From: Tachypleus tridentatus
Taxonomy: Eukaryota > Arthropoda > Merostomata > Xiphosura > Limulidae
Assembly (NCBI RefSeq): GCF_004210375.1
Contig: NC_134831.1
Span: 44,240,035-44,304,034, forward strand
DNA: 64,000 bases
Reading direction: 5' to 3'
Part shown: positions 1-11,370 of the stretch, one piece after another
Position numbering within the stretch: position 1 is the first letter of the stretch
Layout: every line of letters starts with the position of its first letter
The notes under the pieces: generated by a model
Seen by the model: only the letters and a program-made list of their open reading frames with translations
Database searches by the model: none
What the model was told of the DNA's origin: nothing
Position numbers and translations under genes: made by a program

Positions 1-3000
1 TACATGCAGTGGTAATCAAATAGAAAGCTCTTGCTTCTTTCTCTTTAAGAAACAGCAAAGCACTGTTAAGGAAAATTAGGATGTATTTCTCCCTTTCAGT
101 TTTTGTAGTTTTATCATTTCTTTCTTTGTATGTGTGATGCTGTGTTCTTGTTCCAAATTTGTGTTAATGTTTTTAAAGAAACATTTATTACACTGTATCA
201 TGTTAACTAGGAATATAGCACCGAGGGTGATAATTGGTGAAGAAAATAGTATTTTCAGTACTGATCTCCATTAAATGATTTTGTGAACTTAAAAAACTTG
301 GCATGTTCAGTTTCTTGACAAAACTGAGAATAGTTCTGCAAGCAAATAATCTTGATTTTGGCAAGAACTAAAGAAATAATGAGACATTACAAATTACTTA
401 ACATTAACAAGTTAGTAACTGTGAAAAACTCATGTCTCAGTAGTAATTGTACAGATGCACTCTAAACTTCCTTCAAAGATTCTCTTTTACATGACAATGG
501 TATGGAAAAAAGTTACCCAGTTATAACTGGGTAATACCTCCTGTGTAAATATCACAAACTTGAGCACACACTATAGATGATTAACTCCAACAGATGCCGA
601 TACTGTCAGAGGTTTAAAGAATATAACAGTAAAAGAAAATCCAACAGTTAGTGACAACTAATGTTAAGTCTTGCCCAAAAGAGTTTATGAATATTAGTAT
701 ACAGTAATCAATGCAGTTTATAAATGATAGTTAGTGACTACTTCTATTGATAAAATCAGATTGCTTGTGTGGTGTGAAATGTTGACATTTTGCTTCTCTG
801 ATGTTTGTCAAGCAATTTCACATTGTTTGTTTTTTCAATAACTCCTTCAAATTCTTTCAAAATTATATTAAACTACATTTTGTTTATATTATACCAATTA
901 GTATAGTACAAAATCTTAGCTAACAATCTGTATTTTACATTGTATAAGTTTTAAGTTCCTAATTCTACAAGAAAATATTTTTAAAATGTTTTAGTATAAC
1001 ACGAGATATTTTCTCTAAGCATCTGTCTTCTCTGTTTTTTCCACCACACATTGAAATAATAAGAAATTAAACATAAACTATTCACTATAAAATTGTTATC
1101 GCTCAGACAAACCATAATGTTTATAACCTTTAATTTTGTTTGGTTCTAGAAATATTAATAGAAAATCAGAACCCTCTTGCAAACACCCACCTGTCACATT
1201 CTCTTTTCCAGAATATGTTCAAAATTCTCTCTTATGTTTAACTATATATTACACATAACATATAGAAAGTTAAAGTTTTCATCTATCAAATGATGAATTG
1301 CATAATGCCATATCCTGAACAGATTATACTCAATTTCATTCAGAGTACAAGCAACATTACAGTGAGAAACTTAACAACTAGTTTGGATCGATTCATAATG
1401 GCTTTTACTGCATAGGTAGAAAGCCAGAAAAATCGTAAGAAAGGGAAATTGTCTGCTTTTCGTATGCTATTATTCAATATCCTTTGCTTCATTATTTAGT
1501 TAAATAAAAATTATTTAGTGCCTTTCTACTAGTTTTTGATACTAAGTTAAATGTTCTTAATGGAAAATAATGGACAATAATCGAAAAAAGAAGTACTTTA
1601 TTTCTCATTTTTCATGTTTTTTCTTTATTTACTATTACAAGTGTAACTAAAATGAAATTAGGGATCTTAAGATTAGATTAGGTAAAAATAATAATAATAT
1701 GATAATAGTGTTTCATGAGGCACAGGGCAAACACATAAGGAGCATGTGAATAATGTAATTCAATAGCGTAACGTGAGCTGTACGTGCCCTGAGAGACTTA
1801 CAACTTATAATGGCATGGATGAGTGATAAGACACTGTTCAAAGGCAATCAAACAATAAAACTTAATTATAAATAAACATATACTGTTATGAGCTTAAAGA
1901 TACTTATAATAAATGAATGTTGTTTCATGTTACAATTTGAAGTCATTCTACAAATAAAAAAGGGGAACTTAGATTTATTATGGTTTTTTCTTTGTGAAAG
2001 ACTTATAATATTTACTGAAAGACTCACATATTTAGTGAAGATACACACACACTGTACTAAAATGTAAGAAGTATTAAATCTGTAGACCTTAAATAAATAC
2101 AAAGAGTTCATGTGGTGAGTCAAATTGACCTAGCCCATGTTTAAAGAGTTACCTCTGAGTCATTTATTAATCTAAAAAAAATGCAAGTTGAACTCTGACA
2201 AACATTTAACTCACACACTAAATACTGAATGTACTGAAATTTGGTTGGCAATTATAATAAAATTAGCAATTTTAGAAAATATCTTCACTGAAACTTAGAC
2301 ATATTTAAAAATAATACTTTTGTTGTCATTCTATCATATTGAGTAATTTTATAATTTTAAATGTTACAATACTCATTTCAAAAAACTAACCAAATAAAAT
2401 GAATGATGGCTTATTTACATTAACCCTTACATTACAGCTTGAGTGGAATTTACCCATCTCATAACCACAAAGGTATCCATGAGAGTAATTACATTACAAA
2501 TAAAAATAAAGATGTGCTCATAAATTTTTTCTTTCAGAATGTTTATTAGGCAACATGCAGAGGAATTTTCATTTTATGATTAAAAATAGTTCTATGTAAG
2601 AGAAAATTTAAAAATTTCCCATGTAAAATCTATAATTTCCAGATACTTAACCAATGTTTTTTTAGAATTTTTTTTATTTTATCTGCTATATTCACTATCA
2701 AATTGGAATATTTTTTTTACATGTTTAATAAACTTGAACTATCTTGTAATTACCAAAAAAAAATTAGAAAGTAAATATACTTTTTCTTTCTAGAATGACT
2801 ACAAATTATAACAAAAAAGTTTAAATAACAGAAATGTTATAACATTATACATTCATATGTATTTATTATTTTTGTTGCATTAACTTTTCAGCCATTGTTG
2901 GTTAAGACAAGTTACAATGATGCAGCACATATGCACTCAATGTTACTGTATCTAAGAATATAAAACATATCTTCAGTCTTTACAAAGTAACCTGTCTTGT

Positions 3001-3607
3001 TGTGTTTTAGTGGATTAGTATTTTGTTATATACTATCACATTTTAGTTATGTTATATATGTATATACAACATTATTACAATTTAAAAATAAAATTAACTT
3101 ATTTTTCTTAAAACATAGAACAGTAAATAACGAAATAAAGTAAATAATTATCTCTTCTAGTTACAACCTTACTACTCGGTTGTGGTTGTTGTAAGGTTGC
3201 TAAGCCTTAAGAAATTTTACACATGAAAGATTTGAAATAATTTTTTTAGGCTTTATATATACATCTGAATAATCAAAAAAATAATAAATAATTATAAAAG
3301 TACAACAGAAGTCCATTACAATTTATCAAGCTTAGTAAAAACACCATTATATTTGAAAATGGTTGGGAAAACCACTTATGAGATGTTCTGAGCTTTTGAT
3401 TCATTATTCGCTTGTAATATAGAGAATTAAGTATATATATAAGGTACCATTTCCAGAAATCAAAGAATATCAAGAGGGAGGTGCACTGTCGTTGATTCAG
3501 TACATTAGTGATATCTCATCATATAGAAAAGATAGCAGGTTTTTAAATATTTACTTTTAAATTAAGAAGAAGTTCAATAATTTATAATATGAACTTTTGA
3601 ATTATAA
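1..3607. other. AT-rich stretch without recognisable gene
   Basis: I see no ORF with coding character, no splice-bounded exon matching the OSBP protein, and no recognisable transposon protein. The stretch is AT-rich with many homopolymer runs. Later OSBP exons, transcribed leftwards, must lie here or beyond the left edge, and I could not identify any. It is probably OSBP intron. Confidence 0.6.
513..534. repeat. Perfect 22-bp palindrome
   Basis: The arms TTACCCAG and CTGGGTAA flank TTATAA, so all 22 bases are self-complementary. No function is known to me. TTATAA at the centre is also the piggyBac target sequence, but no insertion is present. Confidence 0.8.
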
Positions 3608-3905
3608 TATACAGTTTGATTGTTTGTTTGTTTTTTTAATTTCGCACAAAGCTACTCGAGGGCTATCTGTGCTAGCCGTCCATAATTTAGCAGTGCAAGA
3701 CTAGAGGGGAGGCAGCTAGTCATCACCACCCACCGCCAACTCTTGGGCTACCCTTTTACCAACAAATAGTGGGATTGACCATCACATTATAATGCTCCTT
3801 CTGCACGAGCATGTTTGGCGCAACAGGGATGCAAACCCGCGACCCTCAGATTACGAGTTGCACGCCTTAACATGCTTGTCTATGCCGGGCTGTATACAGT
3901 TTGAT
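3608..3905 (-). mobile_element. tRNA-derived SINE (family A) with 13-bp target-site duplication
   Basis: The body is 3621-3892, flanked by identical 13-bp repeats tatacagtttgat at 3608-3620 and 3893-3905, the signature of LINE-driven insertion. Read on the minus strand it begins with a tRNA-like head: an A-box-like segment, an anticodon-loop-like CTCGTAA as in tRNA-Thr(CGT), and a B-box-like segment now decayed. A conserved body and a tail of (CAAA)n character follow. Copies with the same body lie at 37.3, 51.1, 56.3 and 56.7 kb. The exact duplication suggests this is one of the younger insertions in the window. Confidence 0.93.
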
Positions 3906-4539
3906 ACCAAACTTACTGACATAAATTCATAAAATACTAGTTGAATAAAATTTTGAATTCATGTCTACAAATGAAATTACATGGCTTTTGACCCGTGACC
4001 CATCATGATAGGGTTAATGGCAAATCTAACTATTATAAGGGGTGTTGCATATTTTATGCATAGTTCTCTTTCATTTACTGTTGAACATAGAATCTCAAAA
4101 TAATCGTTCTTAATTTCATCATCACACTCTTGTATAAAAATAAATTCAGATAGCTTTGAAATTTACTTCAGAATACAATAAATATATTAATCACTAGAAC
4201 AGAATGTCTCAAAATCACTTTAACCTATGAATCTTTCTCAGTAAGTAAACTAATAGTAGATTAAACAATTTTGTTACTGTAAACAGAATTGTAACATTTA
4301 CACAGAGAAGAATCTGTTAATCCTGTTGGTGATTAACATGTCCACCAGCAACAATTTAACAGCCAAAGAGACACAAAGGAATATTAAAATTAAATGTAAT
4401 TGGTGCCATTCTGTTGGTAGTACTAACAAAGATGCCTATGCCAACAGAAAATATTTTACATTTAAATTATTGGAAGTACTAATGATGATGCATAAACAGA
4501 AAAGTTATTGCTACACAATCAACTGGTGATACTATTGGT

Positions 4540-4876
4540 GATGTCCACATAAACAGTAAAGGTATCTTTCATCACCTGATGGTACTAATGATGATGAATA
4601 TAACGAAAGAAAACACATTCCTTTTCAATCACCTGGTAATACACTGAAGGTAATAAATACACAAAGAGAAAACAAATCCTTTTGCAATTACCTGGTACGT
4701 ACTAAAGATCATAAATATACACAGAAAAAACAAATCCTTTTTCAATCACCTGGTACGTACTAAAGATCATAAATATATACAGAAAAAACAAATCCTTTTT
4801 CAATCACCTGGTACGTACTAAAGATCATAAATATATACAGACAAAACAAATCCTTTTTCAATCACCTGATGGTACT
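4540..4876. repeat. 58-bp minisatellite array
   Basis: Units starting with caatcacctg recur at 4626, 4685, 4743, 4801 and 4859, a spacing of 58-59 bp. The units at 4743 and 4801 are almost identical. Further left, to about 4326, units become progressively diverged (variants of 'ggtactaatgatgatg' plus 'cacctg/caactg'), so identity falls away from the right-hand end. Repeats are directly abutting, with no spacers. It lies in a presumed OSBP intron. Confidence 0.88.
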
Positions 4877-5055
4877 AAAATCATGCCTAGATAAAGAAAA
4901 GATAAATTTTTTTCTTTGTTTGTATGTATGCATGATACTGCATGTTATTTAGGTAAAAGAGTGTGCTGGTATGAATGTTTAGTTGATTAATGTTTTTTTT
5001 TGTTTTGTTGTTTACCTTAACTTCATGTAAATGTGAGTGTTAAAAACAATTCACT

Positions 5056-5094
5056 GTCATCTTCTGCAGTAGGGTTAACTATAGATACTCCAGC
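5056..5094 (-). CDS. Candidate OSBP micro-exon (weak)
   Basis: On the minus strand a pyrimidine-rich tract and ACAG acceptor precede this segment, and a GTGAAT donor can be placed after 39 nt. Read in the phase left by the exon at 6271-6460, it gives an acidic peptide ending near AEDDS. OSBP proteins carry an acidic segment leading into the FFAT motif at about this point, which is why I list it. If no donor is used, the frame runs on through ELF to a stop at 5023-5025. The donor is mediocre and the exon very short, so this could be chance. Confidence 0.25.
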
Positions 5095-6270
5095 TGTACA
5101 TGTGAAAGTCAAAAACTGGAAAAGTGAAAACATGCTCAGACCGCAGGAGTGAATGGACCAATTTATATAAAAACTGAATGAGCTGATAAAAACTCTTCTG
5201 CTTGAAAACTTGTAAAAAAAAAAGAATGTTAAGGAATGACAAGGTGAGAACTGTGGCTGAATAGAATTGTGCAGAGAGCAAGGAAAAAACACCTCAATCT
5301 ATAAACTATTCAGTTTCCACTCATTTCCTAAACTTTACATCTGCAAATAAAATCCTGTTCACAATAATGTTGTTTTAATTTATTTAACTTACATAACTAT
5401 TTTTACTTTGGAATTCAACCAAATAATTAAGTTACAAAACAGAAATATTCCCTATTTTTAGCAAGAGGTTAAAGAACTTTTTGCAGTCTGTTTACTTTCT
5501 TGTTTGTTTTAAATTGTAATTAAATTTGAAGTTAATTAAGTGAAAAGAACAAGACTGCTACAATCACACATTCTTCTGCTATTCAACAAGTTTCTTTCTG
5601 CACCTGCTATTAGAAGGTCTATATTAAACCAACATTCCATCATCTATCCATATTCAGCAAGCTCACATTAAGCCAACAGTTAACTTGCTATCCATATGTA
5701 TAAATGAACAACTACATGTAACAAATCACACCTGTGTCTAAAAGACACGTTCGTGAATGTGACCATGTTTCTGTTGAAAGTGCTAGTACAAAATTAACTT
5801 TACATAGAAAAAATCTATTTATCATTTTAACTTATCAGAAATAAGTTAAATGTTACGTTTTTCTTTACAACTAAAAAGTTAAGTATTTAACTTCATTTAT
5901 CACTCACATTTTAAACAGTCAAATAATGAAAAAAACTGAAAAAATTAAAACTTCTCTTCAAAATAATCTTTTAAAGATCAATATAGTGATTAAATATCAT
6001 TAGAAACAGAGTTCAGAAATTAATACAGTATTCAGAACTACAAGGCATTGAAAAACAAATCTATGTTATTGATTAAAACCTTCAAAAGTACAGAACATCA
6101 AAAATTCAATGACTGGTCAATGACCATGGAGTTGTAAATAAAATTCATGATTATACAAAAAAAAGTCTATTATTTCCATTACTCTTTCCCTACAAAATCA
6201 ACAGTTTATTTAACCAAACATATAACTTAATTAAAAAAGTCCCAATCTTCAGAAAAGTATATTCACTTAC

Positions 6271-6460
6271 CCACAGGACTAAGGGTTCCTTTTGCTGCAG
6301 ATGCAGATGCTTCCTTAGCAATCTGTTCCAGATGAGAGTGTTGCTTGGCTAACTGTTCAACCATCTCTTCTAGACGAAGACGTTGCTCATGTTCATACTG
6401 GAGCATCTTTTGCCACTTCTGTAGCTGAGACTGAGCCAGATGGACACATTCTGAGCAAGC
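6271..6460 (-). CDS. OSBP: OSBP coding exon: coiled/helical region after the PH domain
   Basis: This 190-nt exon is bounded by an AG acceptor (6461-6462) and a GTAAGT donor (6265-6270). It enters in phase 0 and leaves after one base. The peptide begins ACSECVHLAQSQLQKWQKML and runs into a charged helix (EQRLRLEEMVEQLAKQHSHL), closely matching the segment C-terminal to the PH domain in OSBP, then an Ala/Ser-rich end. In OSBP family proteins this region is a helical, dimerising segment between the membrane-targeting PH domain and the ER-binding FFAT motif. Introns of 4.7 kb upstream and unknown length downstream flank it. The match rests on remembered family sequence. Confidence 0.9.
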
Positions 6461-6827
6461 CTAAACAATATTTTCAATATTTAATGGATGATCATTCAAC
6501 ATAAAAGCAATTTTAGCTTGGATGGGAAACTTTAAAATTATGTTAAACTGAATGATAACTAGCTTACTCATTATTCCACGGTGTATGCAAATCTAAAAAT
6601 TTTGCAATCATGGTTTAAATTTTAAATGCTGGGTTTATCCAGAAATAAACAATTATTATATGGCTAATTTCATATAATCTGTCTGGAATAAACAAATTTC
6701 AAACTCAGATAATCAACAGTAACTTCTTTTTTGATTGAATTCCCTGAACATTAAAGACAAAATGTTCACAGGATTTGGATCAGCACAATTTTAAGTTTTT
6801 TCCTTTTAATATTGAGTAAACTAATTC

Positions 6828-7340
6828 ACCATCTACATGCAACCACAAACACTACATCTAGAAAACATATCCCATACCATATGAACTGTGGATGAACTTT
6901 ATGATACAATTCTGTTGTTTTTTAATTTTCAATTTAGTATACAATTAATGTAAAAAAAATCACTAGAAATAGTGACTAAAAACATGTTAATTACAAATTA
7001 CCATCTACATGCAGCCACAAACACTACATCTAGAAAACATATCCCATACCATATAAACTGTGGATGAACTTTATGATACAATTCTGTTGTTTTTTAATTT
7101 TCAATTTAGTATACAATTAATGTAAAAAAAAAAATCACTAGAAATAGTGACTAAAAACATGTTAATTACAAATTACCATCTCATACGGGCCGAATAAAAC
7201 AACCTAAATGTGCAGTAACTACCAAATCAGCTATATTGACACAAAATGCTGGAAATAGAGACTACAAACATGTTAATTACAAATTATCATCATCTACTGG
7301 TTGAATAAAACCACCTGAATGTCCAGTCACTATGTAATTA
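6828..7340. repeat. 172-bp tandem duplication plus diverged third partial copy
   Basis: The segment starting accatctacatgc at 6828 recurs at 7000, 172 bp later, and the second copy is almost identical apart from a few substitutions and extra A's in a run. Downstream, 7249-7340 repeats the end of the unit (caaacatgttaattacaaatta, then an 'aataaaaccacct' tail) with clear divergence. So one older and one recent duplication happened in this intron. Confidence 0.9.
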
Positions 7341-7792
7341 ATAAATGATGTTTACCAAATTAACCATTACATTGTTAATTGTCACATATTTAATTTCTGA
7401 TGCTTTATGGTATTAGAAAACCTCGCATAAAAGTATAGAATGGGAAAAACTACAATTATACACACACACATATACTCAATATAATTAAAAATAATTAAAA
7501 AAAACAACTTTAATCTCTCTTTCTACCACCTCATGTTACATAATGAAGTTGTGCTGGTGTGAAAAGGAATAAAACAGGATGTTATGTATACTATGTAATA
7601 CAGTACAAAAGGAAAAAAACCATTTCCTTTGCTAAAGCAAAAAATGTTTTAATTTCAAAACAACATGCTAATCACACTTAATTCTTAAATGGCTGGTTTG
7701 TGCCAAGAATCTGGCCAAGAATCATTTTGTGAAATTTTACGTTCGATTTCATGGTTAAAAACATGTTTGATTTTTTACTAATATCTAAGTAG

Positions 7793-8653
7793 AAAAAAAT
7801 TGATAGCTCATCCAAAAGTCTCAAAGCTGTGCTGCTCCATAACGGGAATAAGTATCCATCTCTTCCTCTGGCTCATTTGGTGCACCTTAAAGAGGAATAC
7901 AACAGCATTAAGACCTTGCTAAAAGCCTTGAAGTATGATGAGTATGGCTGGGAGGTTATTGGAGACTTCAAAATGGTGGCATTCATGATGGGTCTCCAAG
8001 GGGGCTTTACCAAGTTTCCCTGTTATCTTTGCCTTTGGGATAGCAGGGACACCGCAGCGCACTATAACAGGAAGCACTGGCCACAACGGACCGAGTTCTC
8101 TATGCGGAGACACAATGTCAAGTGTGAGCCACTAGTGGACCTCTAGAAGGTGTTGTTCCCACCACTGCACATAAAATTGGGTCTCATGAAACAATTTGTT
8201 ACAGCTCTTGATAAGGAGTCTGCAGCCTTCAAGTACCTTCGAGACTTCTTCTCTGAGCTGTCTGAGGCAAAGGTCAAAACTGGTGTCTTTGTTGGACCAA
8301 AAATAAAGATCTTGGAGTGCACAGAATTCCCCAAGAAATTCAGTAGAAAGCAAAAAAAAGCTTTGGGCAGCTTTGTCACAGTGGTTCAGGGCTTCTTAGG
8401 CAATCACAAGACCGAAAATTATGTGAAACTGGTTGAGGCTCTGGTGAAGAACTACGGCAAAATGGGCTGCAGGATGTCCCTGAAAGTCCATATCCTTGAC
8501 GATCATCTTGATAAATTCAAGGAGAACATGGGAGCATACTTAGAGGAGCAAGGTGAGCACTTCCATCAAGATATACTGAACTTTGAATGCCACTACCAAG
8601 GAGTGTATAACAAACACATGATAGGATACTATACTTCAGCAGTTTTTAGTTAA
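7793..8653 (+). pseudogene. C-terminal half of a repeat-borne Cys-rich protein family, one in-frame stop
   Basis: The frame is open from 7793 to 8653 except for one TAG at 8144-8146. Key segments are SLKAVLLHNGNKYPSLPLAH, GDFKMVAFMMGLQGGFTKF followed by CYLCLWDSRD (a CxxC pair), PPLHIKLGLMKQFV, FLGNHKTENYVKLVEALVKN, MGCRMSLKVHILDDHLDKF and EEQGEHFHQDI. I recognise this as a multi-copy family in arthropod and cnidarian genomes, usually annotated as uncharacterised and probably of transposon origin, but I cannot name the superfamily. The N-terminal half is missing: a stop lies at 7790-7792 and no homologous coding was seen upstream. The usual residue at the stop is probably Arg (CGA to TGA/TAG type decay). 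It sits in the OSBP intron, opposite in sense to OSBP, so it is not an OSBP exon. The coding is otherwise well preserved, which suggests recent insertion. Confidence 0.85.
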
Positions 8654-8659
8654 GCTTTT

Positions 8660-10120
8660 GCTTAGTGAACTAATTACGAATATTTTTTCTCCTGTAAACA
8701 CATATCACATATATTAATATACAAAGCCTTTATTTTACTCTCTCATATTCAATACTATCAGTTAACTAACCTTCCTATTGTATTCAAAACTTAGATGTAT
8801 CTATTACATTTTAGGTCATACTGTCCTAATGCAATTTTAAAACAAAATTGAAAGAGCCTTGAACTTATGTTTTTTCTTTGCATAGTTTTACTTCTTCATA
8901 TTGGCTATGAGAAATCAAAATAAACTTTCCTTATCATACACTCAAAGATATACCTAATTACACATAATATTTGGAAATCAATGTAGAGTCAAACAGAACT
9001 AAAACATAATGGGGGAAACTTAAAATGGTTATAAGAAATGAGGAAACAAAAACTTTAATCACATATACAGTGAATGGAAAATGAAGATTATTGAAAGTAT
9101 CCACTTCTTGCTTTCTTTTCACAAGCCAACTATCAGGGAGCAGTTTCAAACCACATTTTATGAATTCTGTGATATCTCAATGCATTAAGGGCTATATCTT
9201 CAAGAAAAAAAGGAGAGTAACTTAAAACTGCACTTTGATCATAAACATTATGCATGTAAAAACAGTTAGAATAGCCCAGAAATTTAATTAAATCTTTAAC
9301 ATGAAACTTTACCTATGTTTTTAGCACTTGATGAAACCTTTACTTAAGTCTAGGGGCAGAGTGATTATAGCTTTGTTGCTTTCAACCAAACATAAGTGAA
9401 CCATTTACATTCTTCTCTAGTATCCACTGATACCATCAGAATTACTGAACATGAATAAATCTCATTTTAAATTTTTCATCTAGGATGCTTCAAAGCCTGA
9501 AATACCACATGTCCCAGCATCATTTAAATAATTAATAATTTGGAATCATATCTATCACATAAGCTGTCTTTGACTTGGATACAAATGAAATTCAAAGTTT
9601 CAAAATGGCATAAGTATGTCTGAAAAGTACTTCCAAATTAAATGTTATAGTATTATGATATGTAAATGTTATTTATACATTGAATTAAGACATACATATA
9701 TAGCAAAACAAACTGTGCAAGAGTGTATGTCTAATTTCTTGTAATATGTTTTTAATCTAATGCTCTACACCTATGTAGAATTCATTTCAGATATTTTGTG
9801 CAAGAAAAGTATGCCCATCTTTGTTAAATTTCTAAATAGTGTAAGACCAAATATTATAAACCTTTATACACGAAATAAAATCTGATATCTGCCTTCTCTT
9901 TTTAAGATGTTAAAATTGTAAGAGACACAAGAATATGATCAACATATATGGGAAAACTTTGCTATGTCAACACCAAAGATCTGATCTCCATGTGTAACAA
10001 ATGTTTCTACACACTATACTCTCATGAACTGTGCTTTAGAATTCTTTACTCACAAAATGAACTTATACATCAAAATTAATTACTTAAACAATGTTTCTGT
10101 ATCTAGGAATTTCAACCCTG
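8660..10120. other. Intronic stretch without recognisable content
   Basis: Only short ORFs without coding character are present. No splice-bounded exon fits the OSBP protein between the exons at 6271-6460 and 11117-11370. Confidence 0.55.
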
Positions 10121-10129
10121 ATATAACAG

Positions 10130-10620
10130 GCAGAACATTCATTAAATTTAATAATAAATTGTACACTAATTCCAGATTTTTCAACAACATAAACAAGTTT
10201 GTCTTGTTTCCTTTCATTTCTGAAATAGCTACTGAAATAACTCATTTATTTAATAAGTTAAAAATTGAAGTAAAATTTTATATAACCCCTCACATGAGAT
10301 ATATGCTTTATTACCTACTTTAAAACAAGCTCTAAAGAATAAACAAAAACAAGGCATATATAACACACAATGTAAATGTGGTAAGAAACATATTGGACAA
10401 ACTGCCCAATCTCTTGAAATTAGACAATAAGAATACCAAAGCCAAGTGTGTGGAAGGGAATTTGAAAACATCCATACTATCATACCACCAATTTGAAATT
10501 GGTCATAGGATTACTCGTAACAAAAATATCCCATTCACACCGACAAAAGCATAAAACAGAACAAAATTCTCTTGAAAGCACTGAAATTATAAAAACAGGT
10601 GCTTTATCCTTACACTGAGA
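10130..10620 (+). pseudogene. Penelope-like retroelement C-terminal fragment (GIY-YIG endonuclease)
   Basis: The plus strand encodes the end of a Penelope polyprotein in shifting frames. First comes a linker (PFISEIATEITHLFNK), then CKCGKKHIGQTAQSLEIR at about 10371-10424, the cysteine-flanked 'YIGQT' core of the GIY-YIG endonuclease with Tyr replaced by His. A TAA follows, then in another frame GNLKTSILSYHQFEIGH. Penelope elements carry a reverse transcriptase followed by this nuclease, which nicks the target. The reverse transcriptase is absent here. At least two frameshifts and several stops make it inactive. A separate Penelope RT piece lies at 45.7 kb. Confidence 0.85.
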
Positions 10621-10802
10621 CAATGGCCCAAGTAACATCAATATAATATGGCCAAATTTATTCACTTACTCGTAGCCCCTAGACTTTTCTCTGTATTTAA
10701 ACCTCTTTGTTTGAATGTGCATTATATGTGAAACCAGTGCTCTGTGAATATATAATAGCATGTATTAAATTACTTTATTATGCTTATAAAATTGTTGTAT
10801 CT

Positions 10803-10810
<8 letters not shown>

Positions 10811-10842
<32 letters not shown>
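10811..10842. repeat. (CA)16 microsatellite
   Basis: An uninterrupted CA dinucleotide run, preceded by TATATA. A likely length-variable marker. Confidence 0.97.
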
Positions 10843-10843
<1 letters not shown>

Positions 10844-11116
10844 GTTATTTCAGGTCCATATGCAACACTTGCTCAACAATTGGTAAATACAAAGTTTTTT
10901 TATTATTTGCAACAAACCTAGATCATTTTATCTTATGGAAATATTAACATCAATAGGAGTTACACAAAACAGAGAATTCTGACAGCAAAAATATTCAGAT
11001 TAATATACCCGAGCTAATGTTGACTGAACTTGTCTTTTCTTGAAATTTTAGGAGAGTATGCTATTTTCTCTCTTATTCACTTTTTCACTTAGCCAAAAGA
11101 ACATATAAATACTCAC

Positions 11117-11370
11117 ATTAATCATGGCATTTGATGTTATACGAAACAGAGTAGCTCTTTCATTGACAGATTTGACTTTAACCATTGAATCTGACCCAGT
11201 CTCCAGTTGCTCCAGTTCTGTGAGAGAACGTTGCAAGGCAGTACCGTGTTTAATGATAAGATTATTACAAGTGGTTAGGTCCTCCAATTTTGCACTCAGT
11301 AACTTCAGCATTGTCTGTAGTTCATTCTTCTCTGACTGGGTAGGAACCATGTCATAGTCTTCTTCATCTT
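11117..11370 (-). CDS. OSBP: OSBP coding exon: acidic linker and helical region
   Basis: This 254-nt exon is bounded by an AG acceptor (11371-11372) and a GTGAGT donor (11111-11116). The incoming phase needs two bases, exactly those left by the exon at 12509-12714, giving an acidic junction TESEDEEDYDMVPTQSEKNE. Further on are LEDLTTCNNLIIKHGTALQR, a Leu/Glu segment, and VNERATLFRITSNAMIN, one of the most conserved OSBP stretches outside the ORD. The exon ends on a complete codon and continues into ACSECVHL at 6460. Cytosolic lipid-transfer proteins of this family exchange sterol for PI4P at ER-Golgi contacts. Confidence 0.95.

Noticed and set aside
4626..4876. CRISPR-like regularly spaced repeat
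   Set aside because: The repeats abut directly and vary gradually with no unique spacers: a minisatellite in animal DNA.
5023..5292. 89-codon minus-strand ORF
   Set aside because: Mostly Phe/Ser-rich chance translation; only a 39-nt part has splice-site and OSBP context support.
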